From positions 1 through 64,000 of the forward strand of contig CAMORS010000002.1 of the NCBI GenBank assembly GCA_946624005.1: a stretch of 64,000 bases of DNA. The letters are read 5' to 3'. Below the pieces are notes generated by a model. The model did not search any database. It saw nothing but the letters and a program-made list of their open reading frames with translations, and was not told the DNA's origin. Origin of the DNA: an uncultured Prevotella sp. Its GTDB lineage: Bacteria; Bacteroidota; Bacteroidia; Bacteroidales; Bacteroidaceae. Positions 15,887 to 26,000 of the stretch are shown here, one piece after another. How positions within the stretch are numbered: the first letter of the stretch is position 1; every line of letters starts with the position of its first letter. Both the position numbers and the translations under genes were made by a program.

Positions 15887-15924
15887 TTTCAATTATCCAT
15901 TATCAATTTTCAATTATCCATTAA
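15883..15924. repeat. 7-mer array between nqrB and nqrC
   Basis: Six heptads: TCATTTT, CAATTAT, CCATTAT, CAATTTT, CAATTAT, CCATTAA. The array codes the last residues of NqrB and covers the nqrC start codon. Confidence 0.65.
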
Positions 15925-17082
15925 AGAGTTGCTTCCTCTCTTCATTCGTTTAGAGATGTTGCGCTCCACCACGAAATGGTCGATCGTAGGAGCAAACATG
16001 TTCATCAGCAGGATGGCCAGCATCATGCCCTCGGGATAGCCGGGATTCATTACGCGGATGACGACGGCCATCACGCCGATGAGCAGACCATAGATCCACT
16101 TGCCCGACTCGGTGCGGCACGAGGTGACAGGATCGGTGGCCATGAAGACGGCACCGAAGCAGAAGCCGCCCAGCACGAGATGCTCGTACCAGTGGAGCGG
16201 TGTGCTGCCTACCGACTCGAAGAGACAGGCCGTGAGGGCTCCGCCAACGAAGACGCTGAGCATGGTCTTCCACGAAGCGATGCCCGTCCAGAGCAGGATG
16301 ATGGCACCGATGGCAATGGCGATGACACTCGTCTCGCCGATGCTGCCCGGGATGAAGCCCGTGATCATGTCGCAGAGCGGTGCCGTGACATCCGTTCCGG
16401 CACCCACCTGTCCGAGCGGTGTGGCACATGTGAAGCCGTCGGGTAGGGTATTGCCCAGACCGAAGATGCTGTCGTTGGCCACCCATACCTGGTCGCCACT
16501 CATCTTCGTGGGATAGGCGAAGAAGAGGAAGGCACGGCAGAGCAAGGCGGGATTGAAGATATTCATACCCGTTCCGCCGAAGATTTCCTTACCGATGACG
16601 ACGGCAAAGGCTACGGCGATGGCCAGAATCCAGAGCGGGCAGTTGACGGGGATGATGAGCGGGATGAGGATGCCCGAAACGAGGAATCCCTCTTGTATCT
16701 CCTCGCCCTTCCATTGTGCCCAGGCGAACTCGATGCCCAGGCCCACGATGTAGGAGACGAGAATCTTAGGAAGAACGGCCAGGAAGCCGTAGAAGAACAG
16801 CGCCCAGAACGATGCGCCAGCCAGGGTACCGGCGGCGAGATAGTTCTGGTAGCCCACGTTGTACATACCGAAGAGCATGGCGGGCAGCAAGGCGATGACC
16901 ACCATCGACATGATGCGCTTCGAGTCGATGGCATCATGGATGTTCACGCCGCTGCGAGCCGTCGTGTTGGGCACGTACAGGAAGGTCTCGAAGCCGTCGA
17001 ACAGCGAGCGGAAGGCATGCAGACGGCCTTCGGGCTCGAAGTTGGGCTTCACCTTATTGAGATAATTTCTTAATGCTTTCAT
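15910..17082 (-). CDS. nqrB: Na+-translocating NADH:quinone reductase subunit B
   Basis: The 390-residue polytopic protein has about ten helices. It carries the covalent FMN site region DGFTCATPLGQ (the Thr of the S/TxAT motif) and binds riboflavin and quinone; it is the main Na+ channel subunit. The start KALRNYLNKVKPNFEPEGRL is typical. It follows nqrA by 20 nt, a gap filled by 7-mers. The final residues NSLMDN are encoded by repeat DNA. Confidence 0.97.
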   Translation of the reverse strand: MKALRNYLNKVKPNFEPEGRLHAFRSLFDGFETFLYVPNTTARSGVNIHDAIDSKRIMSMVVIALLPAMLFGMYNVGYQNYLAAGTLAGASFWALFFYGFLAVLPKILVSYIVGLGIEFAWAQWKGEEIQEGFLVSGILIPLIIPVNCPLWILAIAVAFAVVIGKEIFGGTGMNIFNPALLCRAFLFFAYPTKMSGDQVWVANDSIFGLGNTLPDGFTCATPLGQVGAGTDVTAPLCDMITGFIPGSIGETSVIAIAIGAIILLWTGIASWKTMLSVFVGGALTACLFESVGSTPLHWYEHLVLGGFCFGAVFMATDPVTSCRTESGKWIYGLLIGVMAVVIRVMNPGYPEGMMLAILLMNMFAPTIDHFVVERNISKRMKRGSNSLMDN

Positions 17083-17107
17083 TGAACACTGAATATTGAA
17101 CTTTATG
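17080..17107. repeat. Short 7-mer array between nqrA and nqrB
   Basis: CATTGAA, CACTGAA, TATTGAA and CTTTATG. They resemble the array at 52720-52754. Confidence 0.5.
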
Positions 17108-18452
17108 CATTCTCTTTACGCAGTATGTCGAGACCTTTGCGGACAATGGCCTGCAACTCGAGTTTAGAAGAGTCGACAAACTCGGCCAGGGCAAAGTCTT
17201 CGGGAGCCACCTCGTAGATGCCGAGCTGCTCCTGACGGTCGATGTCGCCCGTGATGATGGCCTTGATGAGGTATTCGCCATAGATGTCCATGGGCAAGAC
17301 GCGGTCGTATTCGCCGCTCATGATGATATGGCGCTTGCCGCCTTTCACACGTGCATCGGCCTTATACTCCTTCTTGCCGAGGAGCCACGAGAAGTAACTG
17401 CGGTTGGTGGAAAACTGATTCATGCGAGGCATGATCCATCCGAGCATCTCGTCGGTGTCGTCGCCTTCGGGGATAACGGTTATCTCGGAGGTGTGAGCCG
17501 TGAGGAAGTCGTCGGCCGTGCAGGGCTTGCCCGTCAGCACGTTGCCGTTGATGATGCGCAGGTTGCGGCCTTCCTTCAGCTGGCCGTCGGTGGCATCGCC
17601 GATACGCTGGCCCACCAGCACGTCGTAGTAGGCAGGCTCCTTCACCTCGCTACCCACGAGAGCTATCGTCCGGTGGAGGTCTACCTTACCGGTATTGAAC
17701 AACCGTCCGAAGAAGATGACAGCCGAGGGGTCTACCGTCCACACCACTTCGCCCTTATTGACGGGGTCGAGGTGGTTCACCTGTACGCCCACATTGCCTG
17801 CCGGGCACGGGCCGTCGAAGACCGTCAGCTCTACATCGCGCGCTTCAGTCAGAGCCTTAGCGGTCTGTTTTGCACCGATGCCGAGATATGTCTTCGCCAT
17901 CTTCGAAAGCGCGGTCAGACCCGTTTGGAAATCGGTCTCGTTGCCTTCAAGTTCAAATTCGAAGTCGGCTGCTAAAGGCTTGTCTCTCAAAGCACTGACA
18001 AAGATAGCCTTGGGCTTTGTGTCGGGTGTTGTCGAGACCGCATACGGCAGCTGGTCGATGTATCCAAAGAGTCCGGCCTCGAGCAGAGCTTGGCACACCT
18101 GCTGGCCATTGAGCGAGCCGACATCTTTCCTTCCGAAGTCAGCGAACTCTTGCTCGGCGTCGGCTTTCACCTTCACGGCGAGCACCTTGCGTCGTTCACC
18201 TCGCTCTACGGCCGTCACCGTGCCGCTCACTGGCGAGGCAAACCGTACATCGGGACACTGCTTGTTCACGAACAAGGCATCCCCTGCCCGGACATGATCA
18301 CCCTCCTTGACAACCACCTTCGGAACCATTCCGACGAAGCCATCAGGCACCAGTGCGAACTCACCGCTACCTGCCAGCTGTCGCTTGATTCGCTCGGCTG
18401 CACCAACAAGATGAATATCCAGGCCTTTACGTAACTTGATTACATTTACCAT
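17103..18452 (-). CDS. nqrA: Na+-translocating NADH:quinone reductase subunit A
   Basis: The 449-residue peripheral subunit has the family start VIKLRKGLDIHLVGAAE and the lipoyl-like segment GMVPKVVVKEGDHVRAGDAL. It binds ubiquinone/menaquinone at the cytoplasmic side of the complex. It is the first gene of nqrABCDEF, with a well-formed promoter 44 nt upstream, divergent from tamB. No abnormal features. Confidence 0.97.
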   Translation of the reverse strand: MVNVIKLRKGLDIHLVGAAERIKRQLAGSGEFALVPDGFVGMVPKVVVKEGDHVRAGDALFVNKQCPDVRFASPVSGTVTAVERGERRKVLAVKVKADAEQEFADFGRKDVGSLNGQQVCQALLEAGLFGYIDQLPYAVSTTPDTKPKAIFVSALRDKPLAADFEFELEGNETDFQTGLTALSKMAKTYLGIGAKQTAKALTEARDVELTVFDGPCPAGNVGVQVNHLDPVNKGEVVWTVDPSAVIFFGRLFNTGKVDLHRTIALVGSEVKEPAYYDVLVGQRIGDATDGQLKEGRNLRIINGNVLTGKPCTADDFLTAHTSEITVIPEGDDTDEMLGWIMPRMNQFSTNRSYFSWLLGKKEYKADARVKGGKRHIIMSGEYDRVLPMDIYGEYLIKAIITGDIDRQEQLGIYEVAPEDFALAEFVDSSKLELQAIVRKGLDILRKENA

Positions 18453-18495
18453 TGAAAATTATTTATTTTGAAATCATGATTTGCAAATTGCCTTG

Positions 18496-18526
18496 CAAAG
18501 GTATGATTTTTTTTGAATATTACAAA
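18496..18526 (-). promoter_or_regulatory. Promoter of the nqr operon
   Basis: On minus: TTTG (plus CAAA 18523-18526) and TACCTTTG (plus CAAAGGTA 18496-18503), 19 nt apart. This is a full Bacteroidota promoter. Confidence 0.75.
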
Positions 18527-18564
18527 ATATAATGACATATTATTATAAATTGTTGTAAGAATTG

Positions 18565-18595
18565 TTTGCTGTTTCTGTTTTTCTTTGTAATTTTG
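18565..18595 (+). promoter_or_regulatory. Promoter of tamB
   Basis: TTTG at 18565-18568 and TAATTTTG at 18588-18595 are 19 nt apart. It decides the tamB start, since any codon before 18596 would not be transcribed from it. Confidence 0.75.
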
Positions 18596-18601
18596 CACCG
18601 T

Positions 18602-21600
18602 TTGAAAACACTTAAGCGAATCGTACAAGGAGTGCTCTGGACCATTGTCGGCCTGTATGCCTTCCTATTCGTACTGCTGAAGATACCGGCAGTACAGGGG
18701 TGGATTGGCTCGCAGGCAGCACATGCCCTATCCGAAAAACTGGGCACGGAGGTGAGCGTCGGTAGGGTGGAGATAGGACTGTTCAACCGTATCGTTGTCG
18801 ACGATGTGCAGATGGACGATCAGTCGGGCAGGCAGATGCTTCAAGCCTCGCGCTTGTCGGCAAAGGCCAATATCATCGACTTGCTGGAAGGGAAGGTCAA
18901 CATCTCGTCGGTACAGCTCTTCGGCGTGCAGGCCAATCTCTATCAGCAAGATGCCCAGTCGAAACCTAACTTCCAGTTTGTGCTCGACTCGCTATCGTCG
19001 AAAGACAACCAGAAGAAGTCGGCGCTCGACCTGAGCATCCACTCGCTCATTATTCGTCATGGTGCCGTGAAGTTCGACCGTCTTGACCTTCCACCCACTC
19101 ACGGTCGTTTCAATACAGCCCATCTCGACATCGGCAACGTGAGTGCCCACATCGTGCTGCACCGGCTGACCAACAGCTTGATCGATGCACAGGTGAAGAA
19201 GCTGACGATGAGCGAAGCTTCCGGCATCGACCTCAGGTCGCTGACCGGCCGTCTGAAAGCTGACAGCACCGGAGCCGTGCTGACCGATTTCGAGCTTGCC
19301 CTGCCTCGCACCCGCCTGGCTGTCCAGCAGGCAGAGGCTCACTACCAATGGAAAGACGGTGCACCCGATATGCGCACGATGACCTATCGGGCCAAGGTGA
19401 AGGATGCCAATATAATGCCATCGGAGCTGGCACCTTTTGTGCCTTCTGTCAAGTCGTTTGACAGACCTCTGGTTCTTTCAATGGAAGTCAATGGCAACCG
19501 CCATAAGCATCAAATATCCAACCTCTCGGTTTTGACGTACAATCAAGGCGTTGCGCTCAGGGCGCGACAAGTATGGCTCGACACCAGCGCAAAAAGTGCC
19601 ACGATGGCGGCCGCCCGTTCGGCCGACTTGACTGTCAGCGAGAAAGCCCTTGCCGAGATAGCCGACGATTTGTCGTCGGCCAAGATTCAGCTTCCTGAAC
19701 AACTGCTCCGTTTGGGCAGTATCCACTGGCAGGGCGATGCAGACTATGGTCCTCATCGGCTGTCGGCCGACGGTATGCTGACGACCGATGCCGGCCGACT
19801 GAAATTGCAAGCTGAGACGCGCGACCAAGTATTCAACGGACAGGTGGAAGCCACAGAGGTGGACATGGGCCGCGTGCTCGACAACGAGCTGTTTGGGATG
19901 CTCTCTGCACGTTTGACAGCACAAGGGTCATGGCCTTTAAAGGATGAACTGAGTATAAAAGGAAACATTACTGATTTTGATGTCAAATCCTATCGTTTCA
20001 ACAACTTATCGGTTGATGGAAGGTTGTTGAACAAAACGATGGAAGGGCATTTCAATTTAGACGATCCGAATGCCCAGCTGGATTTCGACGGTACCATCGA
20101 CCTCAGCGCACAAGAACCGGCCGTCGTCGCTCAGGCTACTGTTCGCCACTTCAATCCGAATGCCATCGGGCTCACACAGCAATATCCCGACACCTTCTTC
20201 GAGGCCGACATGGAGGCCGACCTGAAAGGCTCTTCGCTGAACAATGCCAACGGCTCGTTGCTCATCAGACAGTTCAGCATGGCAGGCCCCGACCATCACT
20301 ACCAGCTCGACCGCTTGGTGGTAGATGCCACATCGGAGGGAGCAGACCGCTCGTTGGCCATCGATAGCGACTTCGGACAGGTAGCCCTTCGTGGAAAGTA
20401 CGACTATAGTACACTTTCGGAGAGCATCATCCACTTCCTCTCGCAAAAGCTGCCCATGCTGCCCGGTCTGCCAAAGGTGCAACCTTCGGGCAACAACAGC
20501 TTCGCCCTTCATGCCGACATCCGGCGGAGCGACTGGCTGCAGGCCTTCTTTGGCATTCCCCTCTCGATAGAAAAGCCTTTGATTGTGGATGGCACGATCA
20601 ACGATAGCCAGAAGCAGATGTTCGCCGACCTTCTGGCTCCCAGCTTCTACTTTGACGGTGGTGCTTACCAGAATGTCGTCGCCCATGTCACTACCAACGA
20701 CGAAGGACAACTTGAGACGCAGACAAGCCTCACCAAACTGATGGACAACGGCAGGAAGCTCGATGTGCAGGTGGAAGCGCAGGCAGGTAGCAACGAGATT
20801 GTTTCTGCTATCACATGGGACGATCACCAGCAGCGACCGATGAAGGGACGACTGCTCAGCACCACCGAGTTGTTCCGTAACGAGCGAGGTGAGCAGACGG
20901 CTCACATTCGTGTGCACCCATCGGAAATACAGATGGGTGATACGGCATGGCAAGTTGAGCCATCGGACATACTTTACAGTAAGAACAACCTGGTGGTCGA
21001 CTATTTTGCTGTAGCCCACAACCGGCAGCACATCATCGTGCAGGGAAAGGCCACCGAGCATCGCAGCGATTCGCTCGTCGTCGACCTGAGCGACGTCGAT
21101 GTCAACTACATCACCAATATGGTCAACTTCCACGCTGTCGAGTTCGGCGGCAAGGTGAGCGGCAGAGCCTGTGTGCGGTCGGCCTTCCGGCAGCCCGATG
21201 CCTATGCCGACATCAGCGTCAGGCAGTTCACCTTCGAGGAGGGGCGCTTGGGGACACTCTTCGCCAAAGCACGATGGAACAGAGAAGAAAAACAGATAGA
21301 CATCGACGCCCATGCCGACGAGCCGGAAGACTCGGGCTATGGACAAACGCTCGTCAATGGGTATATCTCACCGTCGAAACACTTCATCGACCTCGCTATC
21401 CGTCCGCGCAGGGCACGGGCCGAGTTCTTAGAGAGTTTTTGCGGTAGCTTTATGGACAATGTAGCGGTGAGCGTAACGGGCGACCTCCGTCTGGCGGGCG
21501 ACTTGAGTGAAATCAACCTGACGGGCGAGGCCGTTGCTGATGGTGAGCTCGATATCACCAGTCTCAACACCCACTACGTGCTACGCAACGATACCATCAG

Positions 21601-23080
21601 GCTCATTCCTAACGAGATTATCTTCCAAAACGATACCATCCGCGACATCCCCTCCTTTGGAGGGGCTAGGGGAGGTCTCGGCATCGTCAACGGTGCCCTG
21701 CACCACCAGGCTTTGACCAACCTGACCTACGACATTGATATCAAAGCGCAGAACCTGCTCTGCTACGACTTCCACGACTACGGCGAGAGCACCTTCTTCG
21801 GAACAGTCTACGGCACGGGCGACTGTGCTATCCGCGGGCGGCGTGGGACGATAGACTTCGACATCAACGTTACGCCCGAAGAAGGTTCGTTCATCGAGTA
21901 TAACGCTGCTTCGCCCGATGCCATCACCAACCGTGAGTTTATCACATGGCGGTCGAGGGGCGAGGATTATTCGAGGTACGAGATTTCTTCGAGGTACGAG
22001 GTACGAGGTACGAGGTACGAGAATAGTTTGGTGGAAGGCGAAGACGGTAATCTCGTACCTCGTACCTCGCACCTCGCACCTCGAGATAACGCTTCCGACC
22101 TGCGGCTGAACTTCCTCATCAATGCCACTCCCGACTGCACGCTGCGTGTGCTGATGGATCGCGAGAGTGGCGACTGCATCGCGCTGAACGGTACGGGTGC
22201 CATCCGTGCTACCTATTATAATAAAGGTTCGTTCGATATGTTTGGCAATTATCTCATCGACCACGGTTCGTACAAGCTCACCATCCAGAACCTGATGAAG
22301 AAGGAGTTCGCGTTCCAGCCTGGCAGCGCCATCGTCTTCGGAGGCGACCCCTATCTCGCAACACTCAATCTGAACGCTCTCTACACCGTCAACGGTGTGG
22401 CTCTCTCCGACTTGCAGATAGGCCGTAGCTTCTCGTCGAACAACGTTCGTGTCGACTGTCTGATGAACATCGGCGGAACACCGCAGCAGCCTCATGTAGA
22501 GTTCGACCTTGACATGCCTACCGTCAGTGCCGACGCCAAGCAGATGGTACGTCAGCTCATCAACAGCGAAGAAGAGATGAACCAGCAGGTCATCTACCTG
22601 CTCTCCATCGGACGTTTCTATACACAGAATGCCAACAATGCCGACGAGAACCAGAGTCAGACGTCGCTCGCCATGCAGTCGCTCTTGAGTGGTACCATCA
22701 GTCAGCAGATTAACAACGTGTTGGGCACCCTTGTCCACTCGTCCAACTGGAACTTCGGAGCCAATATCTCTACCGGCGACGAGGGTTGGAACAATGCCGA
22801 ATACGAAGGATTGCTCTCCGGCCGACTGCTCAACAACCGACTCTTGATCAACGGACAGTTTGGCTATCGTGATAATGCCAACGCCACCACATCGTTCATC
22901 GGCGACTTCGACGTGCGCTACCTCCTGCTGCCCAACGGCAATTTGGCCGTGAAGGTGTACAACCAGACCAACGACCGCTATTTCACCCGCAGCAGTCTCA
23001 ACACACAGGGCATTGGCTTTGTGTTGAAGAAAGACTTCAATTCGTGGCGCGACCTGTTTGGTTGGAGAAAGAAGAAGTAG
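18602..23080 (+). CDS. tamB: TamB/DUF490 translocation and assembly module protein
   Basis: The protein of about 1492 residues has an N-terminal membrane anchor (VLWTIVGLYAFLFVLLKIP), long beta-rich repeats and a C-terminal TamB domain (PHVEFDLDMPTVSADAKQMV, NQQVIYLLSIGRFY). TamB-like proteins span the periplasm and help outer-membrane assembly or lipid transport. I place the start at TTG 18602, since earlier codons overlap the promoter; another start close by is possible. Two in-frame insertions of repeat DNA are visible: a small hairpin at 21649-21665 (IPSFGGARGG) and a large 7-mer hairpin at 21951-22090 (SRGEDYSRYE...LVPRTSHLAPRDN) directly before the conserved DLRLNFLINATPDCTL segment. 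The 3' end overlaps the convergent HTCS gene by 44 nt. Confidence 0.92.
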   Translation: MKTLKRIVQGVLWTIVGLYAFLFVLLKIPAVQGWIGSQAAHALSEKLGTEVSVGRVEIGLFNRIVVDDVQMDDQSGRQMLQASRLSAKANIIDLLEGKVNISSVQLFGVQANLYQQDAQSKPNFQFVLDSLSSKDNQKKSALDLSIHSLIIRHGAVKFDRLDLPPTHGRFNTAHLDIGNVSAHIVLHRLTNSLIDAQVKKLTMSEASGIDLRSLTGRLKADSTGAVLTDFELALPRTRLAVQQAEAHYQWKDGAPDMRTMTYRAKVKDANIMPSELAPFVPSVKSFDRPLVLSMEVNGNRHKHQISNLSVLTYNQGVALRARQVWLDTSAKSATMAAARSADLTVSEKALAEIADDLSSAKIQLPEQLLRLGSIHWQGDADYGPHRLSADGMLTTDAGRLKLQAETRDQVFNGQVEATEVDMGRVLDNELFGMLSARLTAQGSWPLKDELSIKGNITDFDVKSYRFNNLSVDGRLLNKTMEGHFNLDDPNAQLDFDGTIDLSAQEPAVVAQATVRHFNPNAIGLTQQYPDTFFEADMEADLKGSSLNNANGSLLIRQFSMAGPDHHYQLDRLVVDATSEGADRSLAIDSDFGQVALRGKYDYSTLSESIIHFLSQKLPMLPGLPKVQPSGNNSFALHADIRRSDWLQAFFGIPLSIEKPLIVDGTINDSQKQMFADLLAPSFYFDGGAYQNVVAHVTTNDEGQLETQTSLTKLMDNGRKLDVQVEAQAGSNEIVSAITWDDHQQRPMKGRLLSTTELFRNERGEQTAHIRVHPSEIQMGDTAWQVEPSDILYSKNNLVVDYFAVAHNRQHIIVQGKATEHRSDSLVVDLSDVDVNYITNMVNFHAVEFGGKVSGRACVRSAFRQPDAYADISVRQFTFEEGRLGTLFAKARWNREEKQIDIDAHADEPEDSGYGQTLVNGYISPSKHFIDLAIRPRRARAEFLESFCGSFMDNVAVSVTGDLRLAGDLSEINLTGEAVADGELDITSLNTHYVLRNDTIRLIPNEIIFQNDTIRDIPSFGGARGGLGIVNGALHHQALTNLTYDIDIKAQNLLCYDFHDYGESTFFGTVYGTGDCAIRGRRGTIDFDINVTPEEGSFIEYNAASPDAITNREFITWRSRGEDYSRYEISSRYEVRGTRYENSLVEGEDGNLVPRTSHLAPRDNASDLRLNFLINATPDCTLRVLMDRESGDCIALNGTGAIRATYYNKGSFDMFGNYLIDHGSYKLTIQNLMKKEFAFQPGSAIVFGGDPYLATLNLNALYTVNGVALSDLQIGRSFSSNNVRVDCLMNIGGTPQQPHVEFDLDMPTVSADAKQMVRQLINSEEEMNQQVIYLLSIGRFYTQNANNADENQSQTSLAMQSLLSGTISQQINNVLGTLVHSSNWNFGANISTGDEGWNNAEYEGLLSGRLLNNRLLINGQFGYRDNANATTSFIGDFDVRYLLLPNGNLAVKVYNQTNDRYFTRSSLNTQGIGFVLKKDFNSWRDLFGWRKKK
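21649..21665. repeat. GC-rich hairpin inside tamB
   Basis: CCCCTCC-TTT-GGAGGGG, a perfect 7-bp stem in frame. It is related in sequence to the C-rich repeats at 36806 and 59662. Confidence 0.6.
21951..22090 (+). repeat. Hairpin repeat element inserted in tamB
   Basis: Left arm of CGAGGTA heptads (21990-22017 and a degenerate part before), centre GAATAGTTTGGTGGAAGGCG, right arm CTCGTAC, CTCGTAC, CTCGCAC, CTCGCAC (22052-22079). The element matches 30663-30781 read on the minus strand, including both flanks (GGTCGAG...GAGGATTATTCGAG and CTCGAGATAAC). It adds about 47 residues without breaking the frame. Confidence 0.85.
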
Positions 23081-26000
23081 TCTTGTGGCAATAGTCGGTG
23101 GGGCTCATGCCGATGTGCTTCTTGAACGTTTTCGAGAAGTAGTTAGGGTCGGAAAAGCCTGTTGCGTAGGCTGTTTCCGACACATTATATCCCTGATGCA
23201 ACATCTGGCACGCCTTGTCGAGTCGTTTCTTGCGGATGTAGTCGCCCATCGACATGTTGAGGATGTTTTTCATCTTGATGTGCAGCAAACTGCGGCTGAT
23301 GGCCAGAGCGGTGGTGATGTCGGTGATGGAGAAGTCGCTGTTGGCGATATTGTCTTCTACAAGCTGGTTCATCTTCTGCACGAAAGTCTTGTCCAAGGGG
23401 CTCAGCGTGGTGGCCTCTTCTGTATCGGTATCGCCCTCTACGATTTGCTGCTGGCGCTTTTTGACCAGCTGCAAGATATTGTTCACCTGCAGCTGCAGAA
23501 TCTGTGGGTCGAAAGGTTTCGCTACGTAAGCCTCGGCTCCGCTTTGATAGCCCTGCACGACATCCTCATTCTCGCTCTTGGCGGTGAGCAGGATGACGGG
23601 GATATGCGATGTCTGCATATCGTTCTTCAGCTGTCGGCAGAGCTCTATGCCATCCATCTCGGGCATCATCACGTCGGCGATGACAAGCTGTATCTCGTGG
23701 TCGTGGGTGAGCTGCAGAGCCTCTTTCCCATTAGCGGCGGTGACGACATTATAGAGAGGCGAGAAGAAGTCGTCGAGAAATTCTCGCAGGTCGTTGTTGT
23801 CATCGACAATGAGAAGGGTCAGCGGCTTATCAGCGGCTTTGTCGGCGGCAGTCGTCGCGGTGTTGTCTGTTGTAGCCAGGGTGTAGGTCTTCATCTGGCT
23901 GAAGCGATACTGCTCGATGGGTGTTACGATACTGTCGTCGCGGATGAGGTTGTGCTCGTTGAAGGCATTGTCGCTGACGTTGAGCCACACGGTGAAGGTG
24001 GTGCCTTTCCCTACGGTGCTCTCCACCCGGATCTCTCCCTTCTGTACCTCGACGAGGTGTTTCACCAGCGAGAGTCCGATGCCCCATCCGTTGTTGTTGG
24101 CATTATAGCCTCGTTTCGTCTGGTAGTAGCGGTCGAAGATATGCTCCAGTTCTTCGGCTACGATGCCGATACCGGTGTCGCTGACGTCGAGGCGCAGGTA
24201 GTTGTATGTATCGTTGCCATGATTCGTTATCGATGCATTGACGTCGATTCCTCCGGTGTTGGTATATTTCAGGGCATTCGACATCAGGTTGTAGAGAATA
24301 TGTTCCAGATAGGAAGGTGAGAACCAAACGTCCTCGCCGTTGTTCTCGCTCTTGACTGTGAGCGTCAGTCCCTGGTCGCTGCAAGCCATGCGGAAAGGTT
24401 GCAGGGCCAGTTCGATGAAGTCGAGCGGGTTACCTTTCTGCAGGAAGAAGGGGAAGCTGTCCGTCTCCACCTTGTTGAAGGTGATGAGTTCTCCGACGAG
24501 CTGTTCCATCTTGGCGGCATTCTTGATGGCCATGTCGATACTCTTCTGTTGGCTCTGGCTCATGCCTTCGTTGGAGATGCTCTTCAGCGGTGCGATGATG
24601 AGCGAGAGCGGTGTCTTCAGTTCGTGCGACGCGATGGTGAAGAAGTTCTGTCTAACGGCATCCAGTTCGCGCAGCTTCTCTCTCTCCATGTTGGCGATGC
24701 GCACATCGTTCTTCTCCCTCATTCTCACGAGGAAGAGCCGCCATGCAAACCAGCCGATGGCTGCCAAGACCAGCAGGTAGAGCAGATAGGCCCACGTCGA
24801 TCGGTAGAAGGGCGGGCGCACAACGATGGTGATGACCTTCTCGGGACAGCGTTCCCATCCCTCGTTGCTGTTGTTGGCACGGATATGTAGCCGGTACGAC
24901 CCTGCCGGCAGGTTGAAGCTGGAGAAACGTCTTTCGTCGTAGACATCACGCCATCGCTTGTCGATGCCTTCGAGCCACACCTGGTAGCGTATGGTCGACG
25001 AGTTGCTGGGCATGATGACGCCATAGTCGAGCACGAAGTGTGAGGCTTGGTCGTGGCTGAGCACGATGCGTTCGACATCGTCGTATTTGCGCAGGTGTAC
25101 ATAGAAGGGGCCGTTGTTGACCTTGACGTTCTGTGGTCTGAAGGCGATGAGTCCGTTGATGGTTCCGAAGAGCATGGTGCCGTCGGCCGTCTTCATCGAC
25201 GAGGCGTAGTTGAACTGGTTGGAGGGCAGTCCGTTGCTCTGTGCCGTGAATCGGTTGACGGCATGTGTTGCAGGGTCGTAGCGGAAGAGTCCCTGGCTGG
25301 TGCTGATCCAAAGAGCACCGCTGTTGTCTTCTTCGATGCTGCAGATGGTCGCCTTCCTGAATTTCTCGTCGTCGAGCGATTGGATGATTCCTGTCTTGGT
25401 GTTGAGATACTGCAGCCCGCTATTGTTTGTGCCAATCCATAGTATGCCTCGCGAATCACGGAAAAGGCTGATGATGTAGTTCTCCAAAAGTCCTTTGCCA
25501 CTCTCCTTGCTGATGCCCGTCACTTTTTGGTTGGCATGATTGATGTGGAAGATGCCGCTGTTGATGGTTCCCACCCAGAGGTTGTCGTCGTTGTCAATGT
25601 GTAGGGTGTAGATAAACTGCTTGTCAAGCTTGCTGTTGCCCACCGTGCGGAACAGGTCGCTTGCTGGGTCGTAGTAGCGTAGTCCCTGCATGGTGGCTAT
25701 CCACATCCGTCCGCTTTTCTGTTGTGCGAAGTAGAACACCCCCTCGGCGTCGAGTCCGCGAGCATGAAGGTAGTGAACATGTCGGTGCGTGCGGATATTG
25801 TAGCGGTAGAGTCCCTCGAAGCGTGTTCCAATCCATATCTCGCCCGTGTTGCGGTCGTAATGCAGAGCGTGGATATTGTTGCCCATGTCGGGAATGCCGT
25901 TGAAGACGGTGAATCGCGATGTCTTCCTGTCGTAGATGTTGATGCCCCCGTCCTCTGTTGCTATCCAGAAGATACCGGGCTCTGGCTCTATGATGTTGCG

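Noticed and set aside
20057..21346. 429-codon open frame on minus within tamB
   Set aside because: It is antisense to a well-supported TamB frame, has no family features, and high-GC codons commonly leave the antisense frame open.
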